Assembly: GCF_015352985.1 (NCBI RefSeq)
Contig: NZ_JACYXF010000032.1
Span: forward strand, 1-64,000
Length of the DNA: 64,000 bases
From: Noviherbaspirillum malthae
GTDB lineage: Bacteria > Pseudomonadota > Gammaproteobacteria > Burkholderiales > Burkholderiaceae_D
Reading direction: 5' to 3'
The stretch's first letter is position 1, and each line of letters starts with the position of its first letter. The position numbers were made by a program, and so were the translations under genes. Under the pieces are notes generated by a model. The model was not told where the DNA came from. It saw only the letters and a list, made by a program, of their open reading frames with translations, and did no database searches. Positions 1 through 8,203 of the stretch are shown one piece after another.

Positions 1-51
1 TTCGAGCCAGCTTTCGCTCAATTCAACATACTGCTTCGCAACTTCGTCCAT
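1..51 (-). CDS. N-terminus of a truncated gene
   Basis: Reading leftward, an ATG at 51 is preceded by a GGAGGG ribosome-binding site and opens a frame that runs off the window edge. The 17 visible residues begin MDEVAKQYVELSESWLE. The amphipathic, helical look resembles the start of phasin-like or other small helical proteins, but 17 residues cannot identify a family. It is divergent from the small exported protein at 167. Confidence 0.5.
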   Translation of the reverse strand, partial: MDEVAKQYVELSESWLE

Positions 52-166
52 GATCCGCCCTCCAACCTTACCTTGGCAGTTGGACTGCAAACGTCAACAA
101 ACATTCGGCTTACTTACAGCTGTAGTACTAAGCTGTATTCAATGTTCAATTACGGCAAATCTCATC

Positions 167-478
167 ATGAAATCCTTCTCGACTCTTATTGCAAGCGTGC
201 TTGTCTTTGCTGCCACGGCAGCAGGCAGCGCCATCGCAGCCGACAATGCTTCGGCATCATCTTCCTCAACGGACTCGAAGAACAAGCAGTCAGAGTCCAT
301 GCAAAAAAAATCCTCGCAGCAATCAAAGGGCCATGATTCACATGCGAAGACCAGCATGGACAAGGCAAAGCCCGCCACTTCGGGAAGCGGCAGCTCCGGC
401 GGCGAAACGGGCGGGCCGGCAGCCACCGGTGGACATACCGGCACCACTACCAATAAATCGAACAGCCCGGGCGAGTAA
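167..478 (+). CDS. small exported Ser/Gly/Lys-rich protein
   Basis: Predicted 103-residue protein. The ATG at 167 was chosen over the upstream in-frame ATG at 50 because it gives a clean Sec signal peptide: MKSF, a hydrophobic stretch (LIASVLVFAATAAG) and an AIAA cleavage site near residue 24. The mature part is low complexity: a Ser/Asp/Lys/Gln-rich segment, then a Gly/Ser/Thr/Pro-rich tail ending NSPGE. There is no cysteine or catalytic motif. Such short polar exported proteins are common in Burkholderiales and mostly of unknown function. It stands alone, convergent with the esterase gene that ends at 508. Confidence 0.6.
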   Translation: MKSFSTLIASVLVFAATAAGSAIAADNASASSSSTDSKNKQSESMQKKSSQQSKGHDSHAKTSMDKAKPATSGSGSSGGETGGPAATGGHTGTTTNKSNSPGE

Positions 479-507
479 ATCGTCCGGCGGGCCGCCGCCA
501 AGGCGTT

Positions 508-1455
508 CTATTCGGCCTTGAGATGCAGGCCCAGCTGCGACGCGCATAACTCCACGGCGGCATTGGCTTCGTCGATCACCCGCCCCATCGTGATGAAGCC
601 GTGGATCTGCCGCTCGAAGCAGATGTGCGTCGCACGGCTGCCGGCTTCGCTGAGCCGCTGGGAATACATCAAGCCTTCATCGCGCAGCGGATCGTAGCCC
701 GCAGTCAGCACGAAGGCTGGCGGCAGCCTGCTCAGGTCCGGATGCAGCAGCGGCGAGGCACGCCAGTCGAGATCATGGGCGGCATCGTCGATGTAGTGGT
801 CGTGAAAGTAATTGATGGTGTCCCGCGTCAGCAGATAGCCTTGCCCGTTCGTGGTATGCGACGGCGCCGTGCGGCGCATGTCGGTCGCCGGGTAAATGAG
901 CAGCTGGAAGGCGATAGGCAGTTCGCCGTGGTGGCCGTCGCGCGCGGCGATGGCCACCACGGCCGCGAGATTGCCGCCCGCACTGTCGCCGCCGACGGCA
1001 AGCCGCGAGGCGTCGAGCCCGAGCGCCTGCGCCTGCCGGCGGACCCAGTAGGTCGCGGCGATACAGTCATCGACCGCACCCGGAAAGCGATGCTCGGGGC
1101 CGAGCCGGTAGTCCACCGAGACTACCGCGCAGCGCGATGCATTGGCCAGTTGACGGCAGAGCGAATCATGCGTATCGCGGTCGCCGATGACCCAGCCGCC
1201 GCCATGGAAATACACCAGGACCGGCAAGGGGGCAGTGCCGGCTTTCAGAGGCTTGTACATGCGCAGCGGTATGGCGCCGTTCGGTCCTTCAGCGTGAAGG
1301 TCGCGCACTTCACCGACCTCCGCCGGCTCGGGCTGGGTGAAGAACCGCCGTTCGAGATAAAACCTGCGGGCGTCTGCGACGCTGAGCTTATGCGTCGGCG
1401 GTACGCCGCGCTGTTCGATCAAATCAAGCAATGCCTTGGCTTGCGGATGCAGCAT
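508..1455 (-). CDS. alpha/beta hydrolase, HSL-family esterase
   Basis: A 315-residue cytoplasmic esterase/lipase of the hormone-sensitive lipase (alpha/beta hydrolase fold 3) family. The oxyanion-hole motif HGGG lies at about residues 84-87 and the nucleophile elbow GDSAGG at about 156-161. A GYDPLRDEG segment near 255 carries the catalytic Asp, and IHGF near 285 the catalytic His. This is the full family length and all triad motifs are present, so it should hydrolyse short-chain acyl esters; the natural substrate is unknown. The start has an AAGGAG site nine bases upstream. It is followed upstream by a dispersed repeat and seems to be monocistronic. Confidence 0.9.
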   Translation of the reverse strand: MLHPQAKALLDLIEQRGVPPTHKLSVADARRFYLERRFFTQPEPAEVGEVRDLHAEGPNGAIPLRMYKPLKAGTAPLPVLVYFHGGGWVIGDRDTHDSLCRQLANASRCAVVSVDYRLGPEHRFPGAVDDCIAATYWVRRQAQALGLDASRLAVGGDSAGGNLAAVVAIAARDGHHGELPIAFQLLIYPATDMRRTAPSHTTNGQGYLLTRDTINYFHDHYIDDAAHDLDWRASPLLHPDLSRLPPAFVLTAGYDPLRDEGLMYSQRLSEAGSRATHICFERQIHGFITMGRVIDEANAAVELCASQLGLHLKAE

Positions 1456-1488
1456 GTCGTCTCCTTGTCCTGGTTGTTGTTAGAGTCC

Positions 1489-1604
1489 ACCTGAAAACTT
1501 GCTGCGCGGCGTGATTCCGGTACTGCGGTGCTCGGCGTACCTCACGTACGCGTGCGCTCCTCGTACCCGACTCAAGCTGATTGCTACAGTTTTCAAACTG
1601 GCTC
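1489..1604. repeat. dispersed ~115-bp repeat, copy 1
   Basis: This element begins with TGAAAAC (1492-1498) and ends with its exact reverse complement GTTTTCA (1589-1595). The interior shares long runs with 46275-46403, including the block around 1498-1532, and more diverged similarity with 18535-18660. It lies between two leftward genes, downstream of the GTPase gene and upstream of the esterase. The inverted ends and nested GTAC/CGTACG palindromes suggest a structured extragenic repeat or a small non-autonomous element. Confidence 0.7.
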
Positions 1605-1629
1605 CCGGGGAAATTATGCCTTGCCGCGT

Positions 1630-3123
1630 TCAGGCGTGCGCGGTGCGGTTTTGCATGAGGCGCGGCGCGATCTGGTGAGGATACAGCTTGTCGAGAATAC
1701 GCAGCATCATCGCCTCCAGCAGGGAGACGAGCGTGCCGCCGGCCTGCGCCGCCGTATCCTGAGAGCGGGCCGCGCGCCACGTATTGGCAAGTGCATTCTC
1801 GTTTTCCGTAACGGCCGCTTCCACCTCGCTGGCCCAGAATGCGGGCGCCTCGTCTTCGGTGAAATTGCCGCGGCCCCGGCCGAAATGCGACACCGCCAGA
1901 TAGCGCAGCAGCGCACCGGACACCAGCGTGCGCATGAATTCATCGGAGAACTGCACCTTGGGTTCGTTGCGGTCGGTCGTGGCGTTGAAGGTCCATGCCG
2001 CGCCGGTGAAAGTCAGGGCACCCACCAGTGCGCCGACCAGCGCGCCCGCGCCGAAGGTCAGGCCGCCGGCCATCAGGTCTGCCGACACGCCCGTGGTGGC
2101 GCCCGAGATCAATGCGCCGAGCAGTCCCGCCTGCCGCGTATCCACCGGCGCGCGCACGACCACGTTCTTGCTGACCCGCTCATTGATGGTCGATGCCGCG
2201 CCTGCATCGAGACGGTGCAGCTTCAGCAGTTCGATGGTGGCGTCATGGGTGCTGTCGTTCAGGCGTTTCATCAGCGCATTCATCGCCTTGTTCACGCGCA
2301 GGTTCTCCCGCTGCTTGCCCATGCCTATCATCTTGAGCAGGGACCCGAAGGTGGCATTGCCCGACATCTCGACCGCTTCGCTGTCACGCGCAGCCGAGGC
2401 CAGTTGATCGGCGAGCACCTTCATCGCCGCATGCAGGCGGTTTTCGTTTTCCTGTTCCCATGCCTGAAGCAGATGTTCATAGGCATCCTTGCGTTCGGCG
2501 GGAAGCAACTCGCCGAGCCCTTCATAAAACACCCGCTCGTGCACCCAGCAGCGTGCGAAGGCATCCAGGGCCAGCACCTTGCGCACCACGGGATACTCTG
2601 CGAGATAGTCCTTCCAGCGCTTCTGCTCGCTTTCCTCCTCGGAGAACGGGCGCGGACGGCCCATCTGGTTCAACAGGACGATCACCGGCTTGCCCAGCCA
2701 TTGCAAAATCTTCATTTCCGGCACGAGATAACCGGTATCGCGCGGATTCTCGGAAGAGTTCACGAGGTAGAGCACGATATCGGCTTCGTCGCGGGCGGTG
2801 CGCATCGCCTGCTGGCTCAGCCAGAAAGGGCGGTCGCGGTAACGGTCGATGATCTCGCGCAGGAACCAGCCGATCGGATTGTCGGCCATGCTCAGCCGCT
2901 TGAGCAGCCGCACCGAATCGCCGAAGCCCGGCGTATCCCACAGACGGAGTTCTTCTCCAGTCGGTGCGGCGAGCAGCGTGTGCGCCTCGGAGATCGCGGT
3001 GACATGCGGCGCATCGCGCACCTCGCCGATATCGAGACCGACCAGCGTTCTGGCCAGCGTTGTCTTGCCCGCATTGGTGTGGGAGATGAGTGCGAGCTGA
3101 ATGCGAGGAGAAGCGTCGTTCAT
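1630..3123 (-). CDS. GTPase with DUF3482 domain
   Basis: A 497-residue P-loop GTPase. The ATG at 3123 begins MNDASPRIQLALISHTN. The Walker A is SHTNAGKTT near residue 15, with the first Gly of GxxxxGKT replaced by Ser. G3 is DTPGFGDS near 60 and the G4-like motif is NQMG. The C-terminal half is the DUF3482 region, with a small-residue-rich, probably membrane-inserting segment (GLLGALISGATTG and AGGLTFGAGALVGALVGAL). The start overlaps the DUF2868 stop by four bases (ATGA), so the two are translationally coupled. The pair is widespread in beta/gammaproteobacteria; its job is unknown, though a membrane-associated GTPase working with a multi-pass partner is a reasonable inference. Confidence 0.88.
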   Translation of the reverse strand: MNDASPRIQLALISHTNAGKTTLARTLVGLDIGEVRDAPHVTAISEAHTLLAAPTGEELRLWDTPGFGDSVRLLKRLSMADNPIGWFLREIIDRYRDRPFWLSQQAMRTARDEADIVLYLVNSSENPRDTGYLVPEMKILQWLGKPVIVLLNQMGRPRPFSEEESEQKRWKDYLAEYPVVRKVLALDAFARCWVHERVFYEGLGELLPAERKDAYEHLLQAWEQENENRLHAAMKVLADQLASAARDSEAVEMSGNATFGSLLKMIGMGKQRENLRVNKAMNALMKRLNDSTHDATIELLKLHRLDAGAASTINERVSKNVVVRAPVDTRQAGLLGALISGATTGVSADLMAGGLTFGAGALVGALVGALTFTGAAWTFNATTDRNEPKVQFSDEFMRTLVSGALLRYLAVSHFGRGRGNFTEDEAPAFWASEVEAAVTENENALANTWRAARSQDTAAQAGGTLVSLLEAMMLRILDKLYPHQIAPRLMQNRTAHA

Positions 3124-4604
3124 TGTGCGCGTGCGAGGGTGGCGAGGCCGCGCTCGATATCGTCCGCGCGCGACTGAGGGTTGAGGAGATTGACGACAAT
3201 GGCTTGCACCTTGTGCATTTCGCAGAACTGCATCCACAGCGCGGCGCGCTCCCTGAGGCGCTGTTCGCCGCCTGCCTGGCCGCCGATTCTTTCCATGTAG
3301 GCCGATTCGTCGATGAGCGCGAAGAAGGGCGCGGAGGCATGCGGCCTCGAACGTGCAAGTTCCGCGAGGAACGCGCCGTGGTTTTCCTTTTCGGGGGTGG
3401 CGTTCATGTTGAACAGCGCTGCGGTCAGCGCAATGTCCTTGTCGGCGGCGATATCCTGCGGCAGTTCGCCGTAGGGGGTGGACGGTCTGAGCATCACGCG
3501 GCTCTGTTCGCCGATGAGCATCTGCGCAATGGCGGCAAGGTTGCGGTCACGGGTTTCATCGACGGTGAAGCTGTAGGGGAAGATGCGAAGAATCGATGCT
3601 TCGCTGCGGCCGAGATGTGCGGTCAGCCTGCGGAAATAGGGTTGGCCGAGATCGATGGGAAAACGCTTCGCCAGGCTGCCGGCCTTCCATCCGGCAATGA
3701 GCGCAAGCAGGAGCCGAGGCAGGACGACGAACAGCAGCAGCGTCGCCGCGTATAGATGAACCCAGCGCGCGCCGCCGGCCGCGGATGCATACTGCGGCGT
3801 CTGCAGGGCGCTGACATCGGCCAGCGTGAATCCCTGGATGCCGAGCAGCATCGTCGCCGGGGCAAAGAGATAACTCAGGATCGCATGCACCTGCGATGCG
3901 TCGAGGAAGGTGCTTTCCCATCCTGCCCGGTATTCGGAGGTCAGGCCGCGCGCATACAGCGACAGGATCGCTCCCGCGGCAAGGCAGGCTGCAGCCAGGT
4001 GCATGATGCGCTTGAATCGGGCCGCATTCAGCGGCATGCTCAGCCTGATCCATTCGTCTCCGAAGCGGCCGAGCGCCGTGGCGAGCGGCTGCGGCAGCTT
4101 GCGCGGCGCGGCCAGCCGTCCGGTGGAGTAACGGGAGAGCCATCCGCGCGAAGCCGTCTGCCGCCTGCCCGCCAGCGGCCAGAGCAGAAGGCCGAGATAG
4201 ACCAGCAGGTTCCATCCCAGGATAAACAGCAGCGGCGGCGAAAGAAGATCGACGCGATGCGGGTCGGCGATGCGATCGGCAGCGAAGCCGATGACCAGCG
4301 CAGCCAGCGGAAGTCCGATGCCGAGCAGCCTCCAGCCGCCGGGAAGGGCGTTGAATCGGGCGAAAGCCGGATGGCGGTCGGCGACCTTTTTCAGCACCTG
4401 CTCGGCCCGCTTGGCCAGGAACAGCTCGGCGTGCGCATCGGCGCCGCGGCGCTCGGGCGCCTTGTCGGCCAGCTCCCATTGGGCAAGCTCGTTGGCGCTG
4501 CGGCTGGCATACATCCGGTCTTCGTCGGAAAGAATGCGGCGCTCCTGATCCGCGTTCTCGATCGCCGACATCAACACCACATTCCTTGCCATCCTTTCGT
4601 TCAT
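3120..4604 (-). CDS. DUF2868 multi-pass membrane protein
   Basis: A 494-residue inner-membrane protein of the DUF2868 family. The N-terminal ~100 residues are hydrophilic and Glu/Arg-rich. Several hydrophobic segments follow, near residues 105-125 (LLGIGLPLAALVIGFAADRI), 137-160, 205-225, 260-280 and 300-325. The soluble C-terminus may bind a partner. It is first in a two-gene operon with the DUF3482 GTPase, coupled by a four-base overlap. It is divergent from the LysR gene, with 197 bases between. Function is unknown; association with the GTPase is conserved in other genomes as far as I recall. Confidence 0.85.
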   Translation of the reverse strand: MNERMARNVVLMSAIENADQERRILSDEDRMYASRSANELAQWELADKAPERRGADAHAELFLAKRAEQVLKKVADRHPAFARFNALPGGWRLLGIGLPLAALVIGFAADRIADPHRVDLLSPPLLFILGWNLLVYLGLLLWPLAGRRQTASRGWLSRYSTGRLAAPRKLPQPLATALGRFGDEWIRLSMPLNAARFKRIMHLAAACLAAGAILSLYARGLTSEYRAGWESTFLDASQVHAILSYLFAPATMLLGIQGFTLADVSALQTPQYASAAGGARWVHLYAATLLLFVVLPRLLLALIAGWKAGSLAKRFPIDLGQPYFRRLTAHLGRSEASILRIFPYSFTVDETRDRNLAAIAQMLIGEQSRVMLRPSTPYGELPQDIAADKDIALTAALFNMNATPEKENHGAFLAELARSRPHASAPFFALIDESAYMERIGGQAGGEQRLRERAALWMQFCEMHKVQAIVVNLLNPQSRADDIERGLATLARAQ

Positions 4605-4801
4605 GTCGCTCCTTCTTAAACTCTACGCAGACTCTCCGCATTCTGCACTTGTGCTTTGTTTACTGTTGCAGACAGAAAAAATTCGTACTGGTTGCGTCCA
4701 ATGCATGCAAGCTTGAGCAAAGCCGGGGCATACACCGGAACAGACCGCAGGCTACAATGCCTGCGCGCAATGCATGTTACTTCCTTCCGGATACTTCTGC
4801 C

Positions 4802-5698
4802 ATGTCCAAACTCGATCCCATCTCCCTGCGGCTCTTTGTGCATATCGTCGAGCAAGGCTCGATTGCCGCTGCCGCCTCCCGCGAGCATATCGCCGCGTCT
4901 GCCGTGAGCCGCCGCATCAGCGACCTCGAGGACGCCCTCAAGACGCAGCTGCTGGCGCGCACCAACAAGGGCGTGGAAGCGACCGCTGCCGGCATCGCGC
5001 TGGCCAACCTTGCGCGCGGCGTCCTGCATGAAATCGACGAGATTTACGTGCAGATGCGCGAGTATGCCAGCGGCGTGCGCGGGCATGTGCGCGTCATGGC
5101 CAACATCTCCGCCATTATCCAGTTTCTGCCGTTCGAGATCCGCAGCTTCCTGTCCGAGCATGAGCAGGTCCAGGTTCACCTGCAGGAAAACATCAGCACC
5201 AACATCATCAAGGCGGTGGCGGAGAATGCGGCCGACATTGGCATTTATACCGTCGTGCCCCATGGGCAGGAGCTGGAAACCTTTCCCTATCATGTCGACG
5301 AACTCGTCGTCATTACGCCGGAGAAGCATGCACTGGCCAAGCGCCGTTCGGTCAGCTTTCGGGAGACCCTCGACTTTCCTTATGTCGGCCTGCATACCGG
5401 CAGCGCCATCAATTTCCAGCTGATCCGCATGGCGGCCGAGCAGGAGAAAAGCATTCGCATGGCCATGCAGGTCACGAGTTTCGACGCCTTGTGCGTCATG
5501 GTGGAAGCGGGGCTCGGCATCGGGATCCTGCCGCGCGAGGTGGCCAGGCGCTTCTCGAAGGGCGTCGGCATCCGCGTCGTGTCTCTGGACGAACCCTGGG
5601 CAAGGCGCCAGCTCAAGATCGGCGTGCGTTCCTTCGATGCGCTGCCGGTAGCTGCCAAACTGCTGGTCAATCACTTGAAACGCCCGGAACAGCAGTAG
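4802..5698 (+). CDS. LysR-family transcriptional regulator
   Basis: A 298-residue LysR regulator. An N-terminal winged helix (residues ~5-65; AAAASREHIAASAVSRRISDL) is followed by a LysR substrate-binding domain. The start MSKLDPISLRLFV was chosen because the upstream extension in the same frame is not LysR-like. The C-terminus contains the usual MVEAGLGIGILPREVA segment. It lies on the same strand as, and directly upstream of, the CoA-transferase/lyase/Bug genes, which makes it the probable regulator of that catabolic unit. The inducer is likely an organic acid or its CoA ester (inference). Confidence 0.92.
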   Translation: MSKLDPISLRLFVHIVEQGSIAAAASREHIAASAVSRRISDLEDALKTQLLARTNKGVEATAAGIALANLARGVLHEIDEIYVQMREYASGVRGHVRVMANISAIIQFLPFEIRSFLSEHEQVQVHLQENISTNIIKAVAENAADIGIYTVVPHGQELETFPYHVDELVVITPEKHALAKRRSVSFRETLDFPYVGLHTGSAINFQLIRMAAEQEKSIRMAMQVTSFDALCVMVEAGLGIGILPREVARRFSKGVGIRVVSLDEPWARRQLKIGVRSFDALPVAAKLLVNHLKRPEQQ

Positions 5699-5705
5699 TG
5701 GTTTT

Positions 5706-5726
5706 GCCATCGCATTTTGCGATGGC
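5706..5726. promoter_or_regulatory. perfect inverted repeat after LysR gene
   Basis: The arms GCCATCGCA (5706-5714) and TGCGATGGC (5718-5726) are perfect complements around TTT. They begin eight bases after the LysR stop and 129 bases before the CoA-transferase start. There is no T-run on either side, so a simple intrinsic terminator is unlikely. It could be an RNA hairpin between the regulator and its target genes, or an operator. Confidence 0.5.
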
Positions 5727-5854
5727 AGGTTCGCGAAACGGTAATTTACGGCGATCCTCCCGCGATGCATCATCCCTCCTGCGCGCCGATGCCGGAACCG
5801 AAGTGTCCGGCGCTGCGGCAAATCGACAGGCACGCAAGCTGGAGACATGCATCC

Positions 5855-7060
5855 ATGACGACGAATGACAAATCACCCCCGCTGCAAGGCATCCGGGTGA
5901 TCGAGCTGGGCACGCTGATCGCGGGCCCCTATGCCGGCGGACTGCTCGCGCAGTTCGGCGCGGAAGTGATCAAGGTGGAGACGCCGGGCGACGGCGATCC
6001 GCTGCGCAGCTGGCGCAAGCTGCACAACGGTACCTCGCTCTGGTGGTACTCCCAGAGCCGCAACAAGAAATCCATCACCGTCAATCTGAAGTCGCCTGAA
6101 GGCCAGCAGATCGTTCGCGACCTGGTGAAGGATGCCGATATCGTGATCGAGAATTTCCGGCCCGGCACGCTCGAATCCTGGGGGCTGGGCTGGGAGCAGC
6201 TGAAGGAAGTCAATCCCGCCTTGATCATGGTGCGGGTGTCGGGCTACGGACAGACGGGCCCGTACCGCGACCGCCCCGGTTTTGCCGCGATCGCCGAATC
6301 CATGGGCGGCCTGCGCTATCTCGCCGGCTATCCGGACCGGCCTCCGGTGCGAGTCGGGGTCAGCATCGGCGATACGCTTGCCTCGCTGTACGGCGTGATC
6401 GGCGCGCTGCTGGCCATGCATCACCTGAAGGTGAACGGCGGCAAGGGGCAGTTCGTCGATATCGCGCTGTATGAAGCGGTGTTCGGCGTGATGGAAAGCC
6501 TGATTCCGGAGTTTTCCGGCATGGGCTACATCCGCGAGCGCTCGGGGGCCAGCCTGCCCGGCATATCGCCTTCCAATACCTATCCGTGCAAGGACGGCCG
6601 CTACGTGATCATCGCCGGCAACAGCGACAGCATCTTCAGGCGCCTGATGCAGGCAATAGGACGCAAGGACCTGGCCGAGGACCCGCGCCTTGCGCGCAAT
6701 GACGGGCGGGTCGAACACAACACGCTGATCGACCATGCGATCACCGACTGGACGCTCAAGCACGGCCTCGAGGAAGTGCTCGAAGTGCTTGAAGCCGCTG
6801 CTGTCCCGAGCGGGCGGATCTATACCGCCGCCGACATTCATGCCGACCCGCATTACCGGGAGCGCGGCATGATCGAGTCCTGCACGCTGCCGGACGGCAA
6901 GCCGATCGAGATGCCGGGCATCGTGCCCAAGCTGAGCGAAACGCCCGGCGAGACGAAATGGCTGGGGCCTGCGCTCGGTGAACATACCGATGCGCTGCTG
7001 GCCGGTCTTGGTTTTACCGGCGAAAGGATTCAGGACCTGCGCGCGCGAGGCATCGTTTAG
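5855..7060 (+). CDS. CaiB/BaiF CoA-transferase (family III)
   Basis: A 401-residue family III CoA-transferase, which moves CoA from a donor acyl-CoA to a carboxylic acid through a covalent Asp-CoA intermediate. The ATG at 5855 (MTTNDKSPPLQG) gives the family's usual N-terminus. Visible features are GTLIAGPYAGGLLAQFGAEVIKVE, RNKKSITVNLKSPEGQ, and GQFVDIALYEAVF with the catalytic Asp position intact. It is followed by an HMG-CoA-lyase-like gene and a Bug transporter protein. The set therefore probably activates and cleaves an imported branched or hydroxylated acid; the substrate is not determined. Confidence 0.92.
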   Translation: MTTNDKSPPLQGIRVIELGTLIAGPYAGGLLAQFGAEVIKVETPGDGDPLRSWRKLHNGTSLWWYSQSRNKKSITVNLKSPEGQQIVRDLVKDADIVIENFRPGTLESWGLGWEQLKEVNPALIMVRVSGYGQTGPYRDRPGFAAIAESMGGLRYLAGYPDRPPVRVGVSIGDTLASLYGVIGALLAMHHLKVNGGKGQFVDIALYEAVFGVMESLIPEFSGMGYIRERSGASLPGISPSNTYPCKDGRYVIIAGNSDSIFRRLMQAIGRKDLAEDPRLARNDGRVEHNTLIDHAITDWTLKHGLEEVLEVLEAAAVPSGRIYTAADIHADPHYRERGMIESCTLPDGKPIEMPGIVPKLSETPGETKWLGPALGEHTDALLAGLGFTGERIQDLRARGIV

Positions 7061-7109
7061 TTGCGACCTGATTCCGGTCTTCAGAAGATAAACCATACAA
7101 GGAACGACC

Positions 7110-8048
7110 ATGCTGTTTTCTGACGCGCCTCGCCGCGTGATGATCAATGAGGTTTCCGTTCGCGACGGTTTCCAGAGCGAACCGGAGTTCATTCCCACCG
7201 AGGCAAAGATACGCCTCATCGACCGCCTGTCGCAGACCGGACTGGCGAAGATCGAAGTCACGTCCTTCGTATCGCCGAAGGCGATCCCCAACCTGCGCGA
7301 TGCGCAGGAAGTCATGCAGGGCATCCGGCGCGATCCCGGCGTGGTCTATGCGGCGCTGGTGCCGAATGAACGCGGCGCCGAGCGCGCGCTCGAGTGCCGG
7401 GTCGATGAAATCAACCTCGTGATGTCGGTCGGCGAAACCCACAACGTCGCCAACATGCGCATGACGCAGGACATGTCGCTTGCGCAGTTCCGGCGCGTGA
7501 TGGCGCTGGCGGAAGGCACGGCAACGCATGTCAACGGCTGCGCGGCCACGGCTTTCGGCTGCCCGTTCGAAGGCGATCAGCCGGTGCAGAAGGTGATGGA
7601 CGTGGTGGCGCGCTACCTGGAAATGGGAATGCACAGCATTACGCTGGCCGATACCACCGGCATGGCATCGCCGCGGCAGGTTGGAGAACTGTGCCGGGAA
7701 TTCTTCCGGCGCTATCCGCAAGTGCCCCTGACGCTGCACTTCCATAACACGCGCGGCATGGGGCTGGCCAATGTCATCGCCGGTCTGGAAGCAGGGGCAG
7801 ACAGCTTCGATGCCTCGCTCGGCGGCATCGGCGGCTGTCCGTTCGCTCCCGGCGCCACCGGGAACATCTGCACCGAGGACATGGTGCATATGCTGGAATG
7901 CTGCGGAGTTGATACCGGCATTGATCTTGACCTGTTGCTGGGCATTGCCCGGGATTTGCCTGCGGTGGTCGGGCATGAGGTGCCGGGGCAGATCATTCGT
8001 GCGGGCAAGGTTGGTGATTTGCATGCCAAGCCGCTCACGGAGACCTGA
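7110..8048 (+). CDS. hydroxymethylglutaryl-CoA lyase family protein
   Basis: A 312-residue TIM-barrel aldolase of the HMG-CoA lyase family, which splits 3-hydroxyacyl-CoAs such as HMG-CoA or citramalyl-CoA. The N-terminal SVRDGFQSE (~residues 14-22) carries the catalytic Arg/Asp. HFHNTRGMGLAN supplies metal-ligand His residues, and GGIGGCPFAPGATGN near 245 holds the signature flexible-loop cysteine. It lies 49 bases after the CoA-transferase and is probably co-transcribed. The transferase/lyase pairing suggests activation then retro-Claisen cleavage of a C5-C6 hydroxy acid. Specificity cannot be read from the sequence. Confidence 0.9.
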   Translation: MLFSDAPRRVMINEVSVRDGFQSEPEFIPTEAKIRLIDRLSQTGLAKIEVTSFVSPKAIPNLRDAQEVMQGIRRDPGVVYAALVPNERGAERALECRVDEINLVMSVGETHNVANMRMTQDMSLAQFRRVMALAEGTATHVNGCAATAFGCPFEGDQPVQKVMDVVARYLEMGMHSITLADTTGMASPRQVGELCREFFRRYPQVPLTLHFHNTRGMGLANVIAGLEAGADSFDASLGGIGGCPFAPGATGNICTEDMVHMLECCGVDTGIDLDLLLGIARDLPAVVGHEVPGQIIRAGKVGDLHAKPLTET

Positions 8049-8115
8049 GTCGTTTTTATTAGATAGATCGGCAATGCAATGTCATCCGCCTCATGTTGAT
8101 GACACACACGGACAC

Positions 8116-8138
8116 TCCCTCCCCTTGAAGGGGAGGGA
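8116..8138. repeat. C-rich/G-rich perfect palindrome
   Basis: The arms TCCCTCCCCTT (8116-8126) and AAGGGGAGGGA (8128-8138) are perfect complements around one G. It lies between the lyase stop and the Bug gene. This CCCTCCCC/GGGGAGGG hairpin type is a common extragenic palindrome in betaproteobacteria. It could adjust mRNA levels of the highly expressed binding protein downstream. Confidence 0.6.
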
Positions 8139-8203
8139 ATCCTTCGACTTTGCATACTCAAGAGTGCAATTAATATCAGTCTTAGAATAACCAAGGAGAT
8201 ACC

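Noticed and set aside
1528..3177. Long rightward open frame of 549 codons
   Set aside because: It lies opposite the DUF3482 GTPase, has Arg/His-rich composition typical of antisense frames in GC-rich DNA and no recognisable domain.
5706..5726. Intrinsic terminator after the LysR gene
   Set aside because: The stem is good but there is no T-run on either strand, so it was listed as a regulatory inverted repeat instead.
4616..5848. Leftward 410-codon open frame opposite the LysR gene
   Set aside because: The LysR reading on the plus strand is unambiguous; the frame is an antisense shadow.
5873..7324. Leftward 483-codon open frame
   Set aside because: It is antisense to the CoA-transferase and lyase genes, both clearly coding on the plus strand.
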